This document shows positions 1 through 9,041 of a stretch of DNA of 64,000 nucleotides, piece after piece. The stretch lies in assembly GCA_017631315.1 (NCBI GenBank), contig JAGBTN010000015.1, positions 186,001-250,000 on the forward strand, written 5' to 3'. The notes below the pieces were generated by a model. The model worked only from the letters and a program-made list of their open reading frames with translations. It was not told the origin of the DNA and made no database searches. Made by a program: the position numbers and the translations under genes. This DNA is from Bacteroidaceae bacterium (lineage in GTDB: Bacteria > Bacteroidota > Bacteroidia > Bacteroidales > Bacteroidaceae). Numbering within the stretch: the first letter of the stretch is position 1; every line of letters starts with the position of its first letter.

Positions 1-1142
1 AGGAGTGTGTAGAGGGGGTGTGCTGCGCGGAAGGTGTCCCAGAGGCTGAATGTGCTATGGTATGCTTGTCCTGCGGGCATTTGCTTTATCTCGAAGTTAG
101 TGTCCATGTATCGTCCGTCGACGTCGCTCATTGTATTGGGTTGCATGAGGACGTGGTAGAGACCTGTGTAGAAGATGGTCTTTTGGTCGTCGGTGCCTTC
201 GATGTCGATGGTGGCGAGTTCTTTCTCCCAGGCGTCGTGTGCGGCTTTGGTATAGTAGGCAAAGTCCCACGACTGTGCTTCTGCTTTCATGTTTTTGCGT
301 GCGCCGTCGTTATCGACAGCCGAGATGGCTACCTTGACCATGAGGTCTTTGCCTTGGGCTGCGTCGAAGGAGAGTGCTGCGCGCAGTGTGCGTCCGTTGA
401 TGATGTCGCTCTTGCCAACGCTGCGACTGCCGTCCATCATGATGCGGTTTGCTATGGGGCGTGAGAATTCGGCACGGAAATATACTTTGCGAAGCTTTGC
501 CCATCCGGTGAGTACGCGGAAGCCTTCGATGGTCTTTTCGTCAATCACTCTGATCTGGCTCTGTATGATTTGGTATGCCCGGCGTCCGGTGTAATAGGCA
601 TCGCCGCGGTAGGTCATGCGGTCGAGGTCGAGGATGACGGTCTGGTCTTTGCCTTCGGGGAAGGTGTATCGGTGTATGCCTGCATGTACGGTGGCAGAGA
701 GTTCCACCCGGATGTCTTCGCCGCCCAGGAGGTCCACCATGTAGTAGCCGGCTGTTGCGGCTTCTCTGTCGTGGCTGTATGGCAGTGCGAAGATGCCTTT
801 GCTGAGCATCTGTGGTGTGACTTTCTTAGTGGTCGGCATCAGTGAGATGTCGATGAGGTCGGTGCAACCTGTGCCGCTGAGGTGGGTGTGTGTGAAGCCG
901 AAGATGGAGTCGCGGTTGTAGTCGTAGCCGCAGCAGGGGTCCCATGTGACGTACTGCTCCGTTTCGGGTGCGAGTTGCACCATGCCTTGTGGCATTGTGG
1001 GGCCTGGGAATGTACTTCCGCTCAATGCGCCGGTGTCGTCGGTCTGTGTCCCGATGAAGGGATTAACGTACTTCGTATAATCGGTTGCTTTGCCGCCCAA
1101 AACGGCACAGAGAACCAGAAGAAATAGTGTTGTTCTTTTCAT
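1..1142 (-). CDS. GH92 family alpha-mannosidase, N-terminal part (runs off the left edge)
   Basis: I translated the minus strand from the ATG at 1142-1140; the frame reads well in the stretches checked and runs to the window edge, so about 380 N-terminal residues are present. A hydrophobic signal peptide (MKRTTLFLLVLCAVLGGKA) is followed by YVNPFIGTQ, FPGPTMPQGMVQLAPET and GFTHTHLSGTGC, the hallmarks of the GH92 N-terminal beta-sandwich. Further in come WEKELATI and FYTGLYHVLMQPN, DVDGRY and FSLWDTFRA, which start the catalytic (alpha/alpha)6 barrel. GH92 enzymes are calcium-dependent exo-alpha-mannosidases that trim host N-glycans or yeast mannan, usually in the periplasm or at the cell surface. 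The catalytic acids near the C-terminus lie outside the window. The exact linkage preference cannot be read from this part. Confidence 0.9.
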   Translation of the reverse strand, partial: MKRTTLFLLVLCAVLGGKATDYTKYVNPFIGTQTDDTGALSGSTFPGPTMPQGMVQLAPETEQYVTWDPCCGYDYNRDSIFGFTHTHLSGTGCTDLIDISLMPTTKKVTPQMLSKGIFALPYSHDREAATAGYYMVDLLGGEDIRVELSATVHAGIHRYTFPEGKDQTVILDLDRMTYRGDAYYTGRRAYQIIQSQIRVIDEKTIEGFRVLTGWAKLRKVYFRAEFSRPIANRIMMDGSRSVGKSDIINGRTLRAALSFDAAQGKDLMVKVAISAVDNDGARKNMKAEAQSWDFAYYTKAAHDAWEKELATIDIEGTDDQKTIFYTGLYHVLMQPNTMSDVDGRYMDTNFEIKQMPAGQAYHSTFSLWDTFRAAHPLYTL

Positions 1143-1200
1143 TTTGTTAGTTTTATAAATGTGTTAATTGGTATTTTGGGCGCCAAATTTCGGGATTTCT

Positions 1201-1231
1201 TTTGTCATTCACAAAAAAAAATCTACTTTTG
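1201..1231 (+). promoter_or_regulatory. Bacteroidota-type promoter (-33 TTTG, -7 TACTTTTG)
   Basis: TTTG at 1201-1204 and TACTTTTG at 1224-1231 are separated by 19 bases. This fits the sigma-ABfr consensus TTTG/TAnnTTTG. Transcription would begin only about ten bases before the ATG at 1246, so the leader would be very short. Confidence 0.5.
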
Positions 1232-1245
1232 TGGCGAAAAAGACT

Positions 1246-1692
1246 ATGAAACGCATGACACGCATATTCTTTCTGTTGTTCTCCGCGCTGTTCTCCTTTG
1301 CCTTTTCCGGTTCGGCAACAGCAAACGAGCCTCTGACGATGGCGAGCGACACGGTGCAGACGGACACCCTGCGAGAAGTGGAAGTTCGCACCGACACCAT
1401 GCTGCGTGTCAACGAAGCCATACGGCAGACGATAGAGAATGAACGCAAATCGCGCATCGGCACCAAGTCCGTGAGCGACATCATCGGAGGCAAGACAACC
1501 GACAAAATCATGCACCCCTTTGCCGTAAAGGACCGCAAACGCGACAAAAAGCACGCCCGCGACCGCAAGGCACTGGCTGAATACGAAGAACTTCTGCGCG
1601 TAAAGACCTTCGAGGAACTGCTCGACGAAGCCATTCGCCGTCAAGACCTTGAGGACGCCCAAAAGGCTGACCAGCAGTCCAAGAAGAAATAA
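1246..1692 (+). CDS. Small secreted or periplasmic protein of unknown function
   Basis: The protein has 148 residues. I start it at the ATG at 1246 (MKRMTRIFFLLFSALFSF) because a TAnnTTTG promoter ends 14 bases upstream; the open frame reaches back further, to 1168, but would then include the promoter. The first 28 residues form a signal peptide ending near SATANEP. The mature part is short, highly charged and probably helical: TDTLREVEVRTDTMLRVNEA, then a basic run (KDRKRDKKHARDRKALAEYEELL) and a helix to the C-terminus. I recognise no domain. It stands alone between a divergent GH92 gene and a repeat array, so its context gives no function. Confidence 0.65.
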   Translation: MKRMTRIFFLLFSALFSFAFSGSATANEPLTMASDTVQTDTLREVEVRTDTMLRVNEAIRQTIENERKSRIGTKSVSDIIGGKTTDKIMHPFAVKDRKRDKKHARDRKALAEYEELLRVKTFEELLDEAIRRQDLEDAQKADQQSKKK

Positions 1693-1745
1693 AACAAAAG
1701 GCTCGCCATTGCCTGCAACCACACCCCCACATACACTCCACAAAA

Positions 1746-1835
1746 ATAGGTTAACCTTTCCGGCAACAATGGTTAAGCATTCCGCCCATAATGGTTAACC
1801 TAATTGGCAATAATGGTTAACCTTTCCGGCAAGAC
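1746..1835 (+). repeat. 22-bp-phased GGTTAACC array, 4 units (array A)
   Basis: Cores lie at 1749-1756 (GGTTAACC), 1771-1778 (GGTTAAGC), 1793-1800 (GGTTAACC) and 1815-1822 (GGTTAACC), each exactly 22 bp after the last. The 14 bases between cores vary, but most carry a GGC-type triplet and then AAT. The array sits in the spacer before the CPBP protease gene. It is followed at about 1837 by CACTGCCTTTGT, a motif also found beside the copy at 34051. Confidence 0.85.
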
Positions 1836-1876
1836 AACCACTGCCTTTGTAAAACAAGAAAAAGCGAAAACTCACG

Positions 1877-2722
1877 ATGAATTGGCGCAAAATTACACCT
1901 GCACTACTCTCCCTGCTGGTCTTTCTGCTGGCACAAGCACTCATCCCCGCCGTGGCATTCGGCATCGGCACATTCGTCTCTCCCGAGTTCGGCACAGCAC
2001 TGCAAAAATTCCTCAACGGCGAAACAACCGACCTGCCACTCCTCGAACTGATGCCCGTCCCGATGTTCTCGCTCACCATAATGGCGACAAACATCATTGC
2101 CATACTGATATGCTACCGCCCACTGCGATACATCCGCCCCATCAAGGCAAGCGACTTCGGCACCATACGGTGGCAGACAGGCCTGCTCGCCATAGCCGGA
2201 GGCATACTCGGAGGCTTCAGCCTCTCCATCATGACCGAAAACATCGCCCTGCCCGACTCCATGATGCAAATGTCGATGGCCATGTCGAAAAGCATCTGGG
2301 GACTGCTCGCACTCGCCATCGTCGGCCCCATCACCGAAGAACTCCTCTTCCGCGAAGCCATCGAAGGCGAAATGCTGCGCCGAAAAGCCAGCCCATGGAC
2401 AGCAATCATCGTCTCCGCACTGGCCTTCAGCATCGTACACCTCAACCTCGCACAAGGGCTCTATGCACTGCCACTCGGCATCATGTTCGGCATCATACGC
2501 TACAAAACCGGCAACATCATCCTGCCCTCACTGCTCCACATCCTCAACAACAGCATCGTAGCACTGCAACTTTGCACCCTCGGAGAAGAGATGGCAGACC
2601 TCTCCTATGCCGAAATGTTCGGCGGAAACACAGCCGCACAAATCGCCATGCTCCTCTCCGGAATGCTCAGCATACTGCTCATCACACTTTTCTGGAACCA
2701 CACCACACCCAAAGCAGAATGA
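1877..2722 (+). CDS. CPBP family intramembrane metalloprotease
   Basis: The protein has 281 residues and multiple membrane segments, and belongs to the CPBP (CAAX-prenyl protease 2 / Abi-like) family. The three family motifs are visible: E154-E155-L-L-F-R159, H188-x-N190 and H221 followed by N224/N225 (SLLHILNNS). The paired glutamates and the two histidines form the metal site within the membrane. Bacterial members are linked to peptide maturation, immunity to self-produced peptides or surface anchoring, but most have no known substrate, and I cannot assign one here. It appears monocistronic: a 22-bp repeat array precedes it, and 208 bases with a promoter separate it from the next gene. Confidence 0.85.
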   Translation: MNWRKITPALLSLLVFLLAQALIPAVAFGIGTFVSPEFGTALQKFLNGETTDLPLLELMPVPMFSLTIMATNIIAILICYRPLRYIRPIKASDFGTIRWQTGLLAIAGGILGGFSLSIMTENIALPDSMMQMSMAMSKSIWGLLALAIVGPITEELLFREAIEGEMLRRKASPWTAIIVSALAFSIVHLNLAQGLYALPLGIMFGIIRYKTGNIILPSLLHILNNSIVALQLCTLGEEMADLSYAEMFGGNTAAQIAMLLSGMLSILLITLFWNHTTPKAE

Positions 2723-2849
2723 AAACAATCCACCCTCCCCAGGCAAGGAGAGCCTCATTTCTGTGTTAATTTTATTAAACCCATGTGGCAAAGTGTTAAA
2801 ATTCTTTAACCAAACACTACCGCAAGGCACATTTCCACACCCTAAATCG

Positions 2850-2857
2850 TATCTTTG
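2850..2857 (+). promoter_or_regulatory. -7 promoter element TATCTTTG
   Basis: A perfect TAnnTTTG element lies 73 bases before the ATG of the coiled-coil lipoprotein. I see no perfect TTTG at the expected -33 position; TTTC occurs nearby. Confidence 0.6.
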
Positions 2858-2930
2858 CAACTACTATCCCCCTAAAAGGGGCATACTATACCTAAAAAGA
2901 AATAACATAATTAATTTTTATATTACAAGT

Positions 2931-5900
2931 ATGAAAAACAAAATCACCAAACTTTTCATGTTGCTGGTTGCTGCAGCAAGCATGGGAGCGTTCGTATCCT
3001 GTAAGGACACAAACGAAGACCTGTACAACGAACTGCGTACAGAACTACTTAACGAAATCAACGAAAACACAACCCTTGCCAATGCGCTCGAAATACGCAT
3101 CAGCCAAGTGGAAGAACAAATCGAAGACTTAAAGAGCTGGAAAGCGCAGATGGAGGAATGGAAAAAGAGCATCAAATCATGCGACTGCCCGGATGTCAAC
3201 TCATGCACCTGTCCCAAAGATGCTGATAAACTTATTAAAGATTTGCAAGACTTGGTCAACCAAATTAAGCAAGATATTGAAGATGATGTTGAGCAAGACG
3301 ATTTGCTTGAAATTATCACCCAAATCAATTTCATAATTAACAACTATGCGACCATCGAACAAGTGACAACCCAGATCAACACGAGTCTGTCCATTTTGGA
3401 GCAAACCATCACAAAAAGAATAGATGATCTCCAAAAAGCACTTGAGGATGCCAAGTGCGGTTGCCCCGAAGATGCTGCAGAACGATTGCTTGAGTTGGAA
3501 CGATTCATGTCAGAGGCAAGAGAGGATATCAACACCGCATTAGCCCTCGTGGAAGACGTCAAGGGATTGCAAAAGTCTATTAAAGATTTACGAGAAACCA
3601 TTATTCCTGGAATAAACGACGAACTCCTTCGCTTAGAAGGACTAATCGGAGATAATAAGGATGAGATTGAAAAGATTAAAAAGACACTTGAAAAGATCGA
3701 TGAAAACGCAAAAAAAATAGACGATCTAAACAATGCGTTACAAGGCATTAAAGAAGATTTGAAAAATTATGCAACAAACGACGCTCTCTCCCTTGTCAGC
3801 GACAAAGCAAACGATGCATGGGAAGAGGCCGTCAAAGCAAAAGCCAAAGCAGACGCAGACAGCATACGCATCGATGCTTTAGAACAGGACCTCAAAAACA
3901 ATTATGTCAACATTACGGAATTCCAGGAAGCACTCAAAGCCCTTGAAGAAACCATAAACAATAAGATTCAAGACCTAAGCGATGAGCTTAAAGGTGAACT
4001 CGACAAAACAAACGAAACCGTTGACAGCCTCAAAACAAACTACGAATCCCTCTCTGAAGAAGTTAACGACCTGAAGGACGACCTCAAAGACTGCCAGGAA
4101 ACTTGCAAACAGAATCTCGAACTGGCTAAAGCATACACCGATCTCGAAATAGCGAAACTCAAAGGAGAACTCATGAAGGAGATCACAGAAAACACAGATA
4201 GCATTAATGCACTTCGAGAACGCCACGATGCAGATGTTAAACGACTCGAAGAAATGCTTCAAGAACTTAGCAATAAGATTGACAACATCGATTTGAGCGA
4301 AATCTATCAATGCCTCGACGACCTCAAAGAAGCAGACAGGCTTTTGAACGAACGCGTGGCTACCAACGAAAAGACTATCGGCGAACTTAAAGCAGACGTC
4401 GAAGCACTAAAGACAGACGTTACTGATTTGCAGAACCGCATTCAAAAAGCAGAAGAAACTCTCGCCGAACTTACAACCAAAATAGAACGTCTCACAGGTG
4501 ATGTTAAAGCAATCCAAGAATATCTGAGCAAGCAAGTAACCAGCATCATCATCCAGGGCACACACAATCCCCTGTTTGGCTCTCTCAGCATTCCCGGCAC
4601 AGACATCATGTCAACAAGCCTCGTCGCATTCTATGGCCTTCCCGTCAGCGACGTAGAATTCCCCACATCCGACGACGCAAACTATGTTCGCAAATCAGAA
4701 GCTCTCACAGACAAAGACATGGAAATGCTCGGAGGCCTCGAAGTATTCGAAGCACCCGCTAATCTCCCCCTCTTGAACGAAGGTGGCAACGCCGGCAAAG
4801 TATACGTTACCATCAACCCCAGCTCTGCTGACCTCACAGGTTTGAACCTGAGCATCGTCAACACTCTGGACGAAGAATCGCCCATCAAACTTTCTCCCAT
4901 CAAGAAATGTGAAGAGAAACTGCAAAGCGGATGGACACGTGCAAACAATGGCTTCTATGTAGCAGAAGCAAGTGTAACACCCAAAACCGTTATGACCGAA
5001 AATGGCGGACTTAACATCAACAAAGAGAACTTCTCCGAATTGTTCAAAGAAACAAAGGAACAGTTTGGCGATTTGGCAAAAGACTTTGATGCTGGCAAAC
5101 TCAACCTCAGCGAGCTGGCAACAGACGTTTATAGCGTAATCCGCGAACTGAAGGTTGACAAGAGCGGCCTTAAGTGCACATACACAACAACAGATGCCGA
5201 CGGAACCGAAAAGGAACACTCCGTATACTCTCAATACAATTTGGCTGCAACATTCCTGAATCCGCTTAATCTGAAATGGGGCAAAGACTTTAACTACGTG
5301 ACAATGCCTGGCTACGAACTTGCTGATAGCCTGCTGAACCGATTCTCCAACACTCTGAAAGACCAGGTTGACGTTATTCTTAATGATGTTATCAACATCG
5401 ATGGCATGCAAGACTTCATCGGTCATTTCCAGATTGACGAACTGACATATCTTGGCGAAGCATCAGAACTCATCAGCAGATTCGAGGCAAGAGTATCACA
5501 CATCGTATTGAACGGCATAGGCTATCAATTAGAAGTTCCCGGTGCAGGTGCCTTCGACGTTAAGTTCAACAAGAACTTGACAGCTAATGGTGCTGCCGTA
5601 TCAATTCCTGCAGAAGTCGCTTACGACGAAGACAACGTTACACTCTACAGAGCAGCTGTAGTAATTGGTGGCGACATTGTAAATGGCATGACTGCTACAC
5701 TCGTCGTTCCCGCCAGAGGCGTTGAAGACGAAGTCGTTGCCGCATATGCTAGTATACTATTGGCAGAAGAAAGTGTTTCTGTAACAGTTTCTGGCAACCA
5801 AATTACAATGACAACAACAGACGGCGAATACACTCTTGCCAACGTTAACGGAACATCCATCAACACCAACGACTGCACCGACAGACTCATCCTTCGCGAT

Positions 5901-6545
5901 GTTGCCGGCAATGGAGGTTCACTCAGACTTCCTATTGCAGTTGAAATCTCCAACGACCTCCGCGACCTGATTGAACGTCAAGGTGGAACCATCAACGACA
6001 TCGTTACCCAACTTAACGATATGCTGAAGAACATCAATGATTATCAAGGTACAATCAATGGTTGGATTGACAATGGCGTTGACAACTTCCTTAAGAAATA
6101 CTTGGATCTGATTAACAAAAATGTTGTTGACTTCTTCAATTCCATTAACCGCCGCTTTGGTCCGTTTATGGTTGCAAGCAACAACAATAAGGGCTTCAAG
6201 TATTTGAGCAGCAGCAAGAGCTACCCAACAGTACTCTCTGCAGATGGTTTGGCTATCTATCCCACAACAAAGAATATGGAACTCATCGTTCCCTTGGCAA
6301 GAAAACACGTTGCAGTAACAAACGTATTCAAGGGCAATGAAAGTGCTCAAAATGGAAATGCAGATTGCAAAGCTCGCCTCCAAGCAATCAACGGCACAGA
6401 AAAACTGAACACTGTTATTGACGGTACAGTACGTAAGATTGATGTAAGCAACATGGTATCTGGCTATACCTACGAGATTGCATACTCTGTTCTTGACTTC
6501 GAAGGAAACATTTCCACTCAGAAGTATTATGTTACAATTAAATAG
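2931..6545 (+). CDS. Very large coiled-coil surface lipoprotein
   Basis: The protein has 1204 residues. I place the start at the ATG at 2931, where a lipoprotein signal begins (MKNKITKLFMLLVAAASMGA, then FVSC with the lipidated cysteine at 24); the open frame upstream is unlikely to be used. Residues about 30-533 are almost continuous heptad-like helix rich in E, K, L, D and N, interrupted by small cysteine clusters (CDCPDVNSCTCPKD near residue 84, CGCPED, CQETCKQ) that could cross-link or cap the coil. Residues about 535-1204 look beta-rich (for example QVTSIIIQGTHNPLFGSLSI) and may form a folded head. The shape suggests a fibre or stalk anchored in the outer membrane. The OmpA-family gene follows after 32 bases, so the two are probably co-transcribed. 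I recognise no named family. Confidence 0.75.
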   Translation: MKNKITKLFMLLVAAASMGAFVSCKDTNEDLYNELRTELLNEINENTTLANALEIRISQVEEQIEDLKSWKAQMEEWKKSIKSCDCPDVNSCTCPKDADKLIKDLQDLVNQIKQDIEDDVEQDDLLEIITQINFIINNYATIEQVTTQINTSLSILEQTITKRIDDLQKALEDAKCGCPEDAAERLLELERFMSEAREDINTALALVEDVKGLQKSIKDLRETIIPGINDELLRLEGLIGDNKDEIEKIKKTLEKIDENAKKIDDLNNALQGIKEDLKNYATNDALSLVSDKANDAWEEAVKAKAKADADSIRIDALEQDLKNNYVNITEFQEALKALEETINNKIQDLSDELKGELDKTNETVDSLKTNYESLSEEVNDLKDDLKDCQETCKQNLELAKAYTDLEIAKLKGELMKEITENTDSINALRERHDADVKRLEEMLQELSNKIDNIDLSEIYQCLDDLKEADRLLNERVATNEKTIGELKADVEALKTDVTDLQNRIQKAEETLAELTTKIERLTGDVKAIQEYLSKQVTSIIIQGTHNPLFGSLSIPGTDIMSTSLVAFYGLPVSDVEFPTSDDANYVRKSEALTDKDMEMLGGLEVFEAPANLPLLNEGGNAGKVYVTINPSSADLTGLNLSIVNTLDEESPIKLSPIKKCEEKLQSGWTRANNGFYVAEASVTPKTVMTENGGLNINKENFSELFKETKEQFGDLAKDFDAGKLNLSELATDVYSVIRELKVDKSGLKCTYTTTDADGTEKEHSVYSQYNLAATFLNPLNLKWGKDFNYVTMPGYELADSLLNRFSNTLKDQVDVILNDVINIDGMQDFIGHFQIDELTYLGEASELISRFEARVSHIVLNGIGYQLEVPGAGAFDVKFNKNLTANGAAVSIPAEVAYDEDNVTLYRAAVVIGGDIVNGMTATLVVPARGVEDEVVAAYASILLAEESVSVTVSGNQITMTTTDGEYTLANVNGTSINTNDCTDRLILRDVAGNGGSLRLPIAVEISNDLRDLIERQGGTINDIVTQLNDMLKNINDYQGTINGWIDNGVDNFLKKYLDLINKNVVDFFNSINRRFGPFMVASNNNKGFKYLSSSKSYPTVLSADGLAIYPTTKNMELIVPLARKHVAVTNVFKGNESAQNGNADCKARLQAINGTEKLNTVIDGTVRKIDVSNMVSGYTYEIAYSVLDFEGNISTQKYYVTIK

Positions 6546-6577
6546 TAACGACCTTTCAAACTAAAGAGATTACGATT

Positions 6578-7738
6578 ATGAAACTCAAGAATATATTAAT
6601 GTCTGCTGTGCTGCTTGCCGGATGCCTCAATACATCCGCGCAGCAGTCACAAGCTGCAGAAGAGACTCGTGAGGTATTTGTTCCTCATTGGTATGTCCAA
6701 GGACAAGTCGGTGGACAATACACATTGGGAGAGGTTGACTTTTGTGACCTTATTTCCGGCAATGCACAAATTGCTGGCGGATACAATTTTACTCCCGTAT
6801 GGGGTTTGCGTCTTGCCGTTAATGCATGGCAAAGTAAAGGCGGTACAAATCTTGGTTACTTAGGTTATGGCGACGAGACATGGAAGTACAATTACATTGC
6901 ACCCACGGTTGACGTAACCTGTGACTTGGCTAATTGGATTCTTGGCTACAATGCAAACCGTGTTTGTAATTTCGGTTTGCTGGCCGGAATAGGTGCAAAC
7001 ATCGGTTGGAACAACGATGATGCCGCGAACCTAAAGGGTAATATTTTGACTGATGCTATGCAGGACCCTGCACACCAAATGGGTGTTTTATGGAATGATG
7101 CGAAGGCTCGTTTTGTAGGCAAGTTCGGTGCGTACGTTGACTTCAACGTTAGCCGTCGTGTTGCTTTAGGTCTTGAAGTAAACTGCAATGCCACATCCGA
7201 CCACTACAACTCTAAGAGAGCAGGCAATGCCGACTGGTATTTCAATGCTTTAGCAGGAGTGAAGGTTAAACTTGGCAAGGTTAGCAAAAAGGTTCCTGTT
7301 GCCCCTGTAGTTACGGAGGTTGTTGTGAAAGCAGACGAAAAGCCTGCAGACAAAGAAACTAAAGTTGATGTTGTTATAAATCACGACCACAACAAACCGG
7401 AGGCACAGCCACGTGAGCCTTTGCGTCGTGACATCTTCTTTGCAATCCGCAGTTCTAAGATTAGCCGGACAGAAATGGTCAAGATTGAAGATATTGTAGA
7501 ATATCTCAACAAGTATCCTGATGCAAGAGTTTCCGTCACCGGCCATGCAGACAAAGGAACAGGCAATGCAAAAATCAATGCCGGTTATGCTGAGAAGCGT
7601 GCAGAGGCTATTGCAAAACTGTTAACCTGCAAATATGGTATCTCTCATCTCCGCATTTGCATGGACAGCAAGGGCGACACAGTTCAGCCCTACGAACAGA
7701 ACGACCTCAATCGTGTCACAATTTGTATCGCAGAATAA
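6578..7738 (+). CDS. OmpA family outer-membrane protein
   Basis: The protein has 386 residues. A signal peptide (MKLKNILMSAVLLAGCLNTSA) is followed by a glycine- and aromatic-rich beta-barrel of about 230 residues, a proline/lysine-rich linker (VPVAPVVTEVVVKADEKP), and a C-terminal OmpA peptidoglycan-binding domain. In that domain SVTGHADKGTG, then NAKINAGYAEKRAEAI, match the GHTDxxG...NxxLSxxRA pattern. Such proteins tie the outer membrane to the cell wall. It lies 32 bases behind the giant lipoprotein and is probably in the same transcript; it could be the barrel partner of that fibre, which is inference. A hairpin follows the gene. Confidence 0.85.
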   Translation: MKLKNILMSAVLLAGCLNTSAQQSQAAEETREVFVPHWYVQGQVGGQYTLGEVDFCDLISGNAQIAGGYNFTPVWGLRLAVNAWQSKGGTNLGYLGYGDETWKYNYIAPTVDVTCDLANWILGYNANRVCNFGLLAGIGANIGWNNDDAANLKGNILTDAMQDPAHQMGVLWNDAKARFVGKFGAYVDFNVSRRVALGLEVNCNATSDHYNSKRAGNADWYFNALAGVKVKLGKVSKKVPVAPVVTEVVVKADEKPADKETKVDVVINHDHNKPEAQPREPLRRDIFFAIRSSKISRTEMVKIEDIVEYLNKYPDARVSVTGHADKGTGNAKINAGYAEKRAEAIAKLLTCKYGISHLRICMDSKGDTVQPYEQNDLNRVTICIAE

Positions 7739-7761
7739 TCATTGACATTCTGTAGTCAAAC

Positions 7762-7810
7762 ATATATCACCTCCGCTGTATTGTCGCGTGCAATATGGCG
7801 GAGGATATAT
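7762..7810 (+). terminator. Likely transcription terminator hairpin
   Basis: CCTCCGC at 7770-7776 pairs with GCGGAGG at 7798-7804. The stem is extended inward by TATTG/CAATA and outward by ATATAT on each side. It lies between the OmpA gene and the next ATG at 7818. The U-tract is weak (TATATTTA), so it may only partly block read-through. Confidence 0.45.
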
Positions 7811-7817
7811 TTAAAAC

Positions 7818-9005
7818 ATGAATAGACTCCACAGCATTCTTTTATTTACTTTGTGTTGGTATGGTATGGCGTACGCACAGAGCAAAGGAACCGGTTATGT
7901 AGGCAAGGGATACTATAGGGTTCGGAACCTAACTACGGAACGCTACATCTACGTTACCGACAACAAGGATTATTACGACATCGCTCACGACAAGGAAGAC
8001 TTCCAGGGCATTCAACTTTGGAAAGATGCAGCAAAAGCAGCAAAGTCCCCTGCCAGTGTTATCTTTATTGAAGAGCTCTATCCTGGCGGCTTTGACCTTA
8101 AGGCACAGGGAACTGGTGTCTATGATCTTACCGGTTATTGTGTCAATGTAACCAAGAAATCCGACGGAACCTACGAGGTTTCTGCCAGCAGAAGTGGAGT
8201 CACGAAGTTCCTTTCTGATGACAGAACGAACTCCTCGGATCAAGGAAAGTTAGGCACAAGCGGGACAGCCAAATATCGTCGCTGGATTGTTGACAAGATT
8301 GAGGCTACCCATGCAACCAATTATGTTGGCATCAGTCCAACTATTACATTAAACGGGAAGTACTATCAGACCTTTTATGCCAGTTTCCCCTTCAGAACCA
8401 TTTCGCCGGGAATGCATGTATATTACATTAGTGATGTAGAAGGAGATTTGGCACTCATACAGGAGATTGAGGATGATGTTCCGGCCGCAACGCCTGTCAT
8501 TATTGAGTGTGCATCTGCCAATGCTACGGACAACCGTATTGAGCCGCTCCCGACTACGACCGCACGAGTAACGGACAATCTGCTTTGCGGTGTCTATTTC
8601 TGTAATGGAAAGCGACCGCAAGAGTCTGTAGACGCATATACGAAGTTCGATGCCGCCACGATGCGAATACTTACCGTTGCCGACGGAAAGCTCGTTATGA
8701 GCGACAATGCTCCCGAACGCCTTCAGGAGATTATGGTCAACGATTATACTCTCTACGAACAAGTTCCTGCCATTTGCATACCGGCCAACACCTGCTATTT
8801 CAAGGCCAATGCTAACACGCCAAAGCAAGTCTTCCTGACTTCTGACCCGACGGCTATCGACAGTCTGCCATCCGAGAAGACTGATGGCGGAAAGCCTTGT
8901 GGCGTTTATTCGCTTGACGGCACACTGCTCCGCATGACCAACAAGGCAGAAGGGCTGCCTGCCGGTATATACATTATTGGTGGGAAGAAAGTCGTAAGGA
9001 GATAA
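7818..9005 (+). CDS. Secreted protein with T9SS-like C-terminal sorting tail
   Basis: The protein has 395 residues. A signal peptide (MNRLHSILLFTLCWYGMAYA) precedes a domain opening GYYRVRNLTTERYIYVTDNK, reminiscent of the ricin/lectin-like or MAC/perforin-adjacent modules seen in secreted Prevotella proteins, though I cannot name it. The middle part (LNGKYYQTFYASFPFR, ATPVIIECASANA) is a beta-rich section common in such proteins. The C-terminus, GVYSLDGTLLRMTNKAEG followed by LPAGIYIIGGKKVVRR, matches the tail found on type IX secretion cargo. It starts 79 bases after the OmpA gene behind a hairpin, and is followed after 36 AT-rich bases by another envelope gene. Function unknown; predicted location is the surface or secreted. 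Confidence 0.7.
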   Translation: MNRLHSILLFTLCWYGMAYAQSKGTGYVGKGYYRVRNLTTERYIYVTDNKDYYDIAHDKEDFQGIQLWKDAAKAAKSPASVIFIEELYPGGFDLKAQGTGVYDLTGYCVNVTKKSDGTYEVSASRSGVTKFLSDDRTNSSDQGKLGTSGTAKYRRWIVDKIEATHATNYVGISPTITLNGKYYQTFYASFPFRTISPGMHVYYISDVEGDLALIQEIEDDVPAATPVIIECASANATDNRIEPLPTTTARVTDNLLCGVYFCNGKRPQESVDAYTKFDAATMRILTVADGKLVMSDNAPERLQEIMVNDYTLYEQVPAICIPANTCYFKANANTPKQVFLTSDPTAIDSLPSEKTDGGKPCGVYSLDGTLLRMTNKAEGLPAGIYIIGGKKVVRR

Positions 9006-9041
9006 TATACATTATTATATATAATATATCTACCTGCAAAA

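Noticed and set aside
18-1127. Plus-strand open frames at the left edge
   Set aside because: They are antisense to the GH92 gene, which shows family motifs throughout the part I translated.
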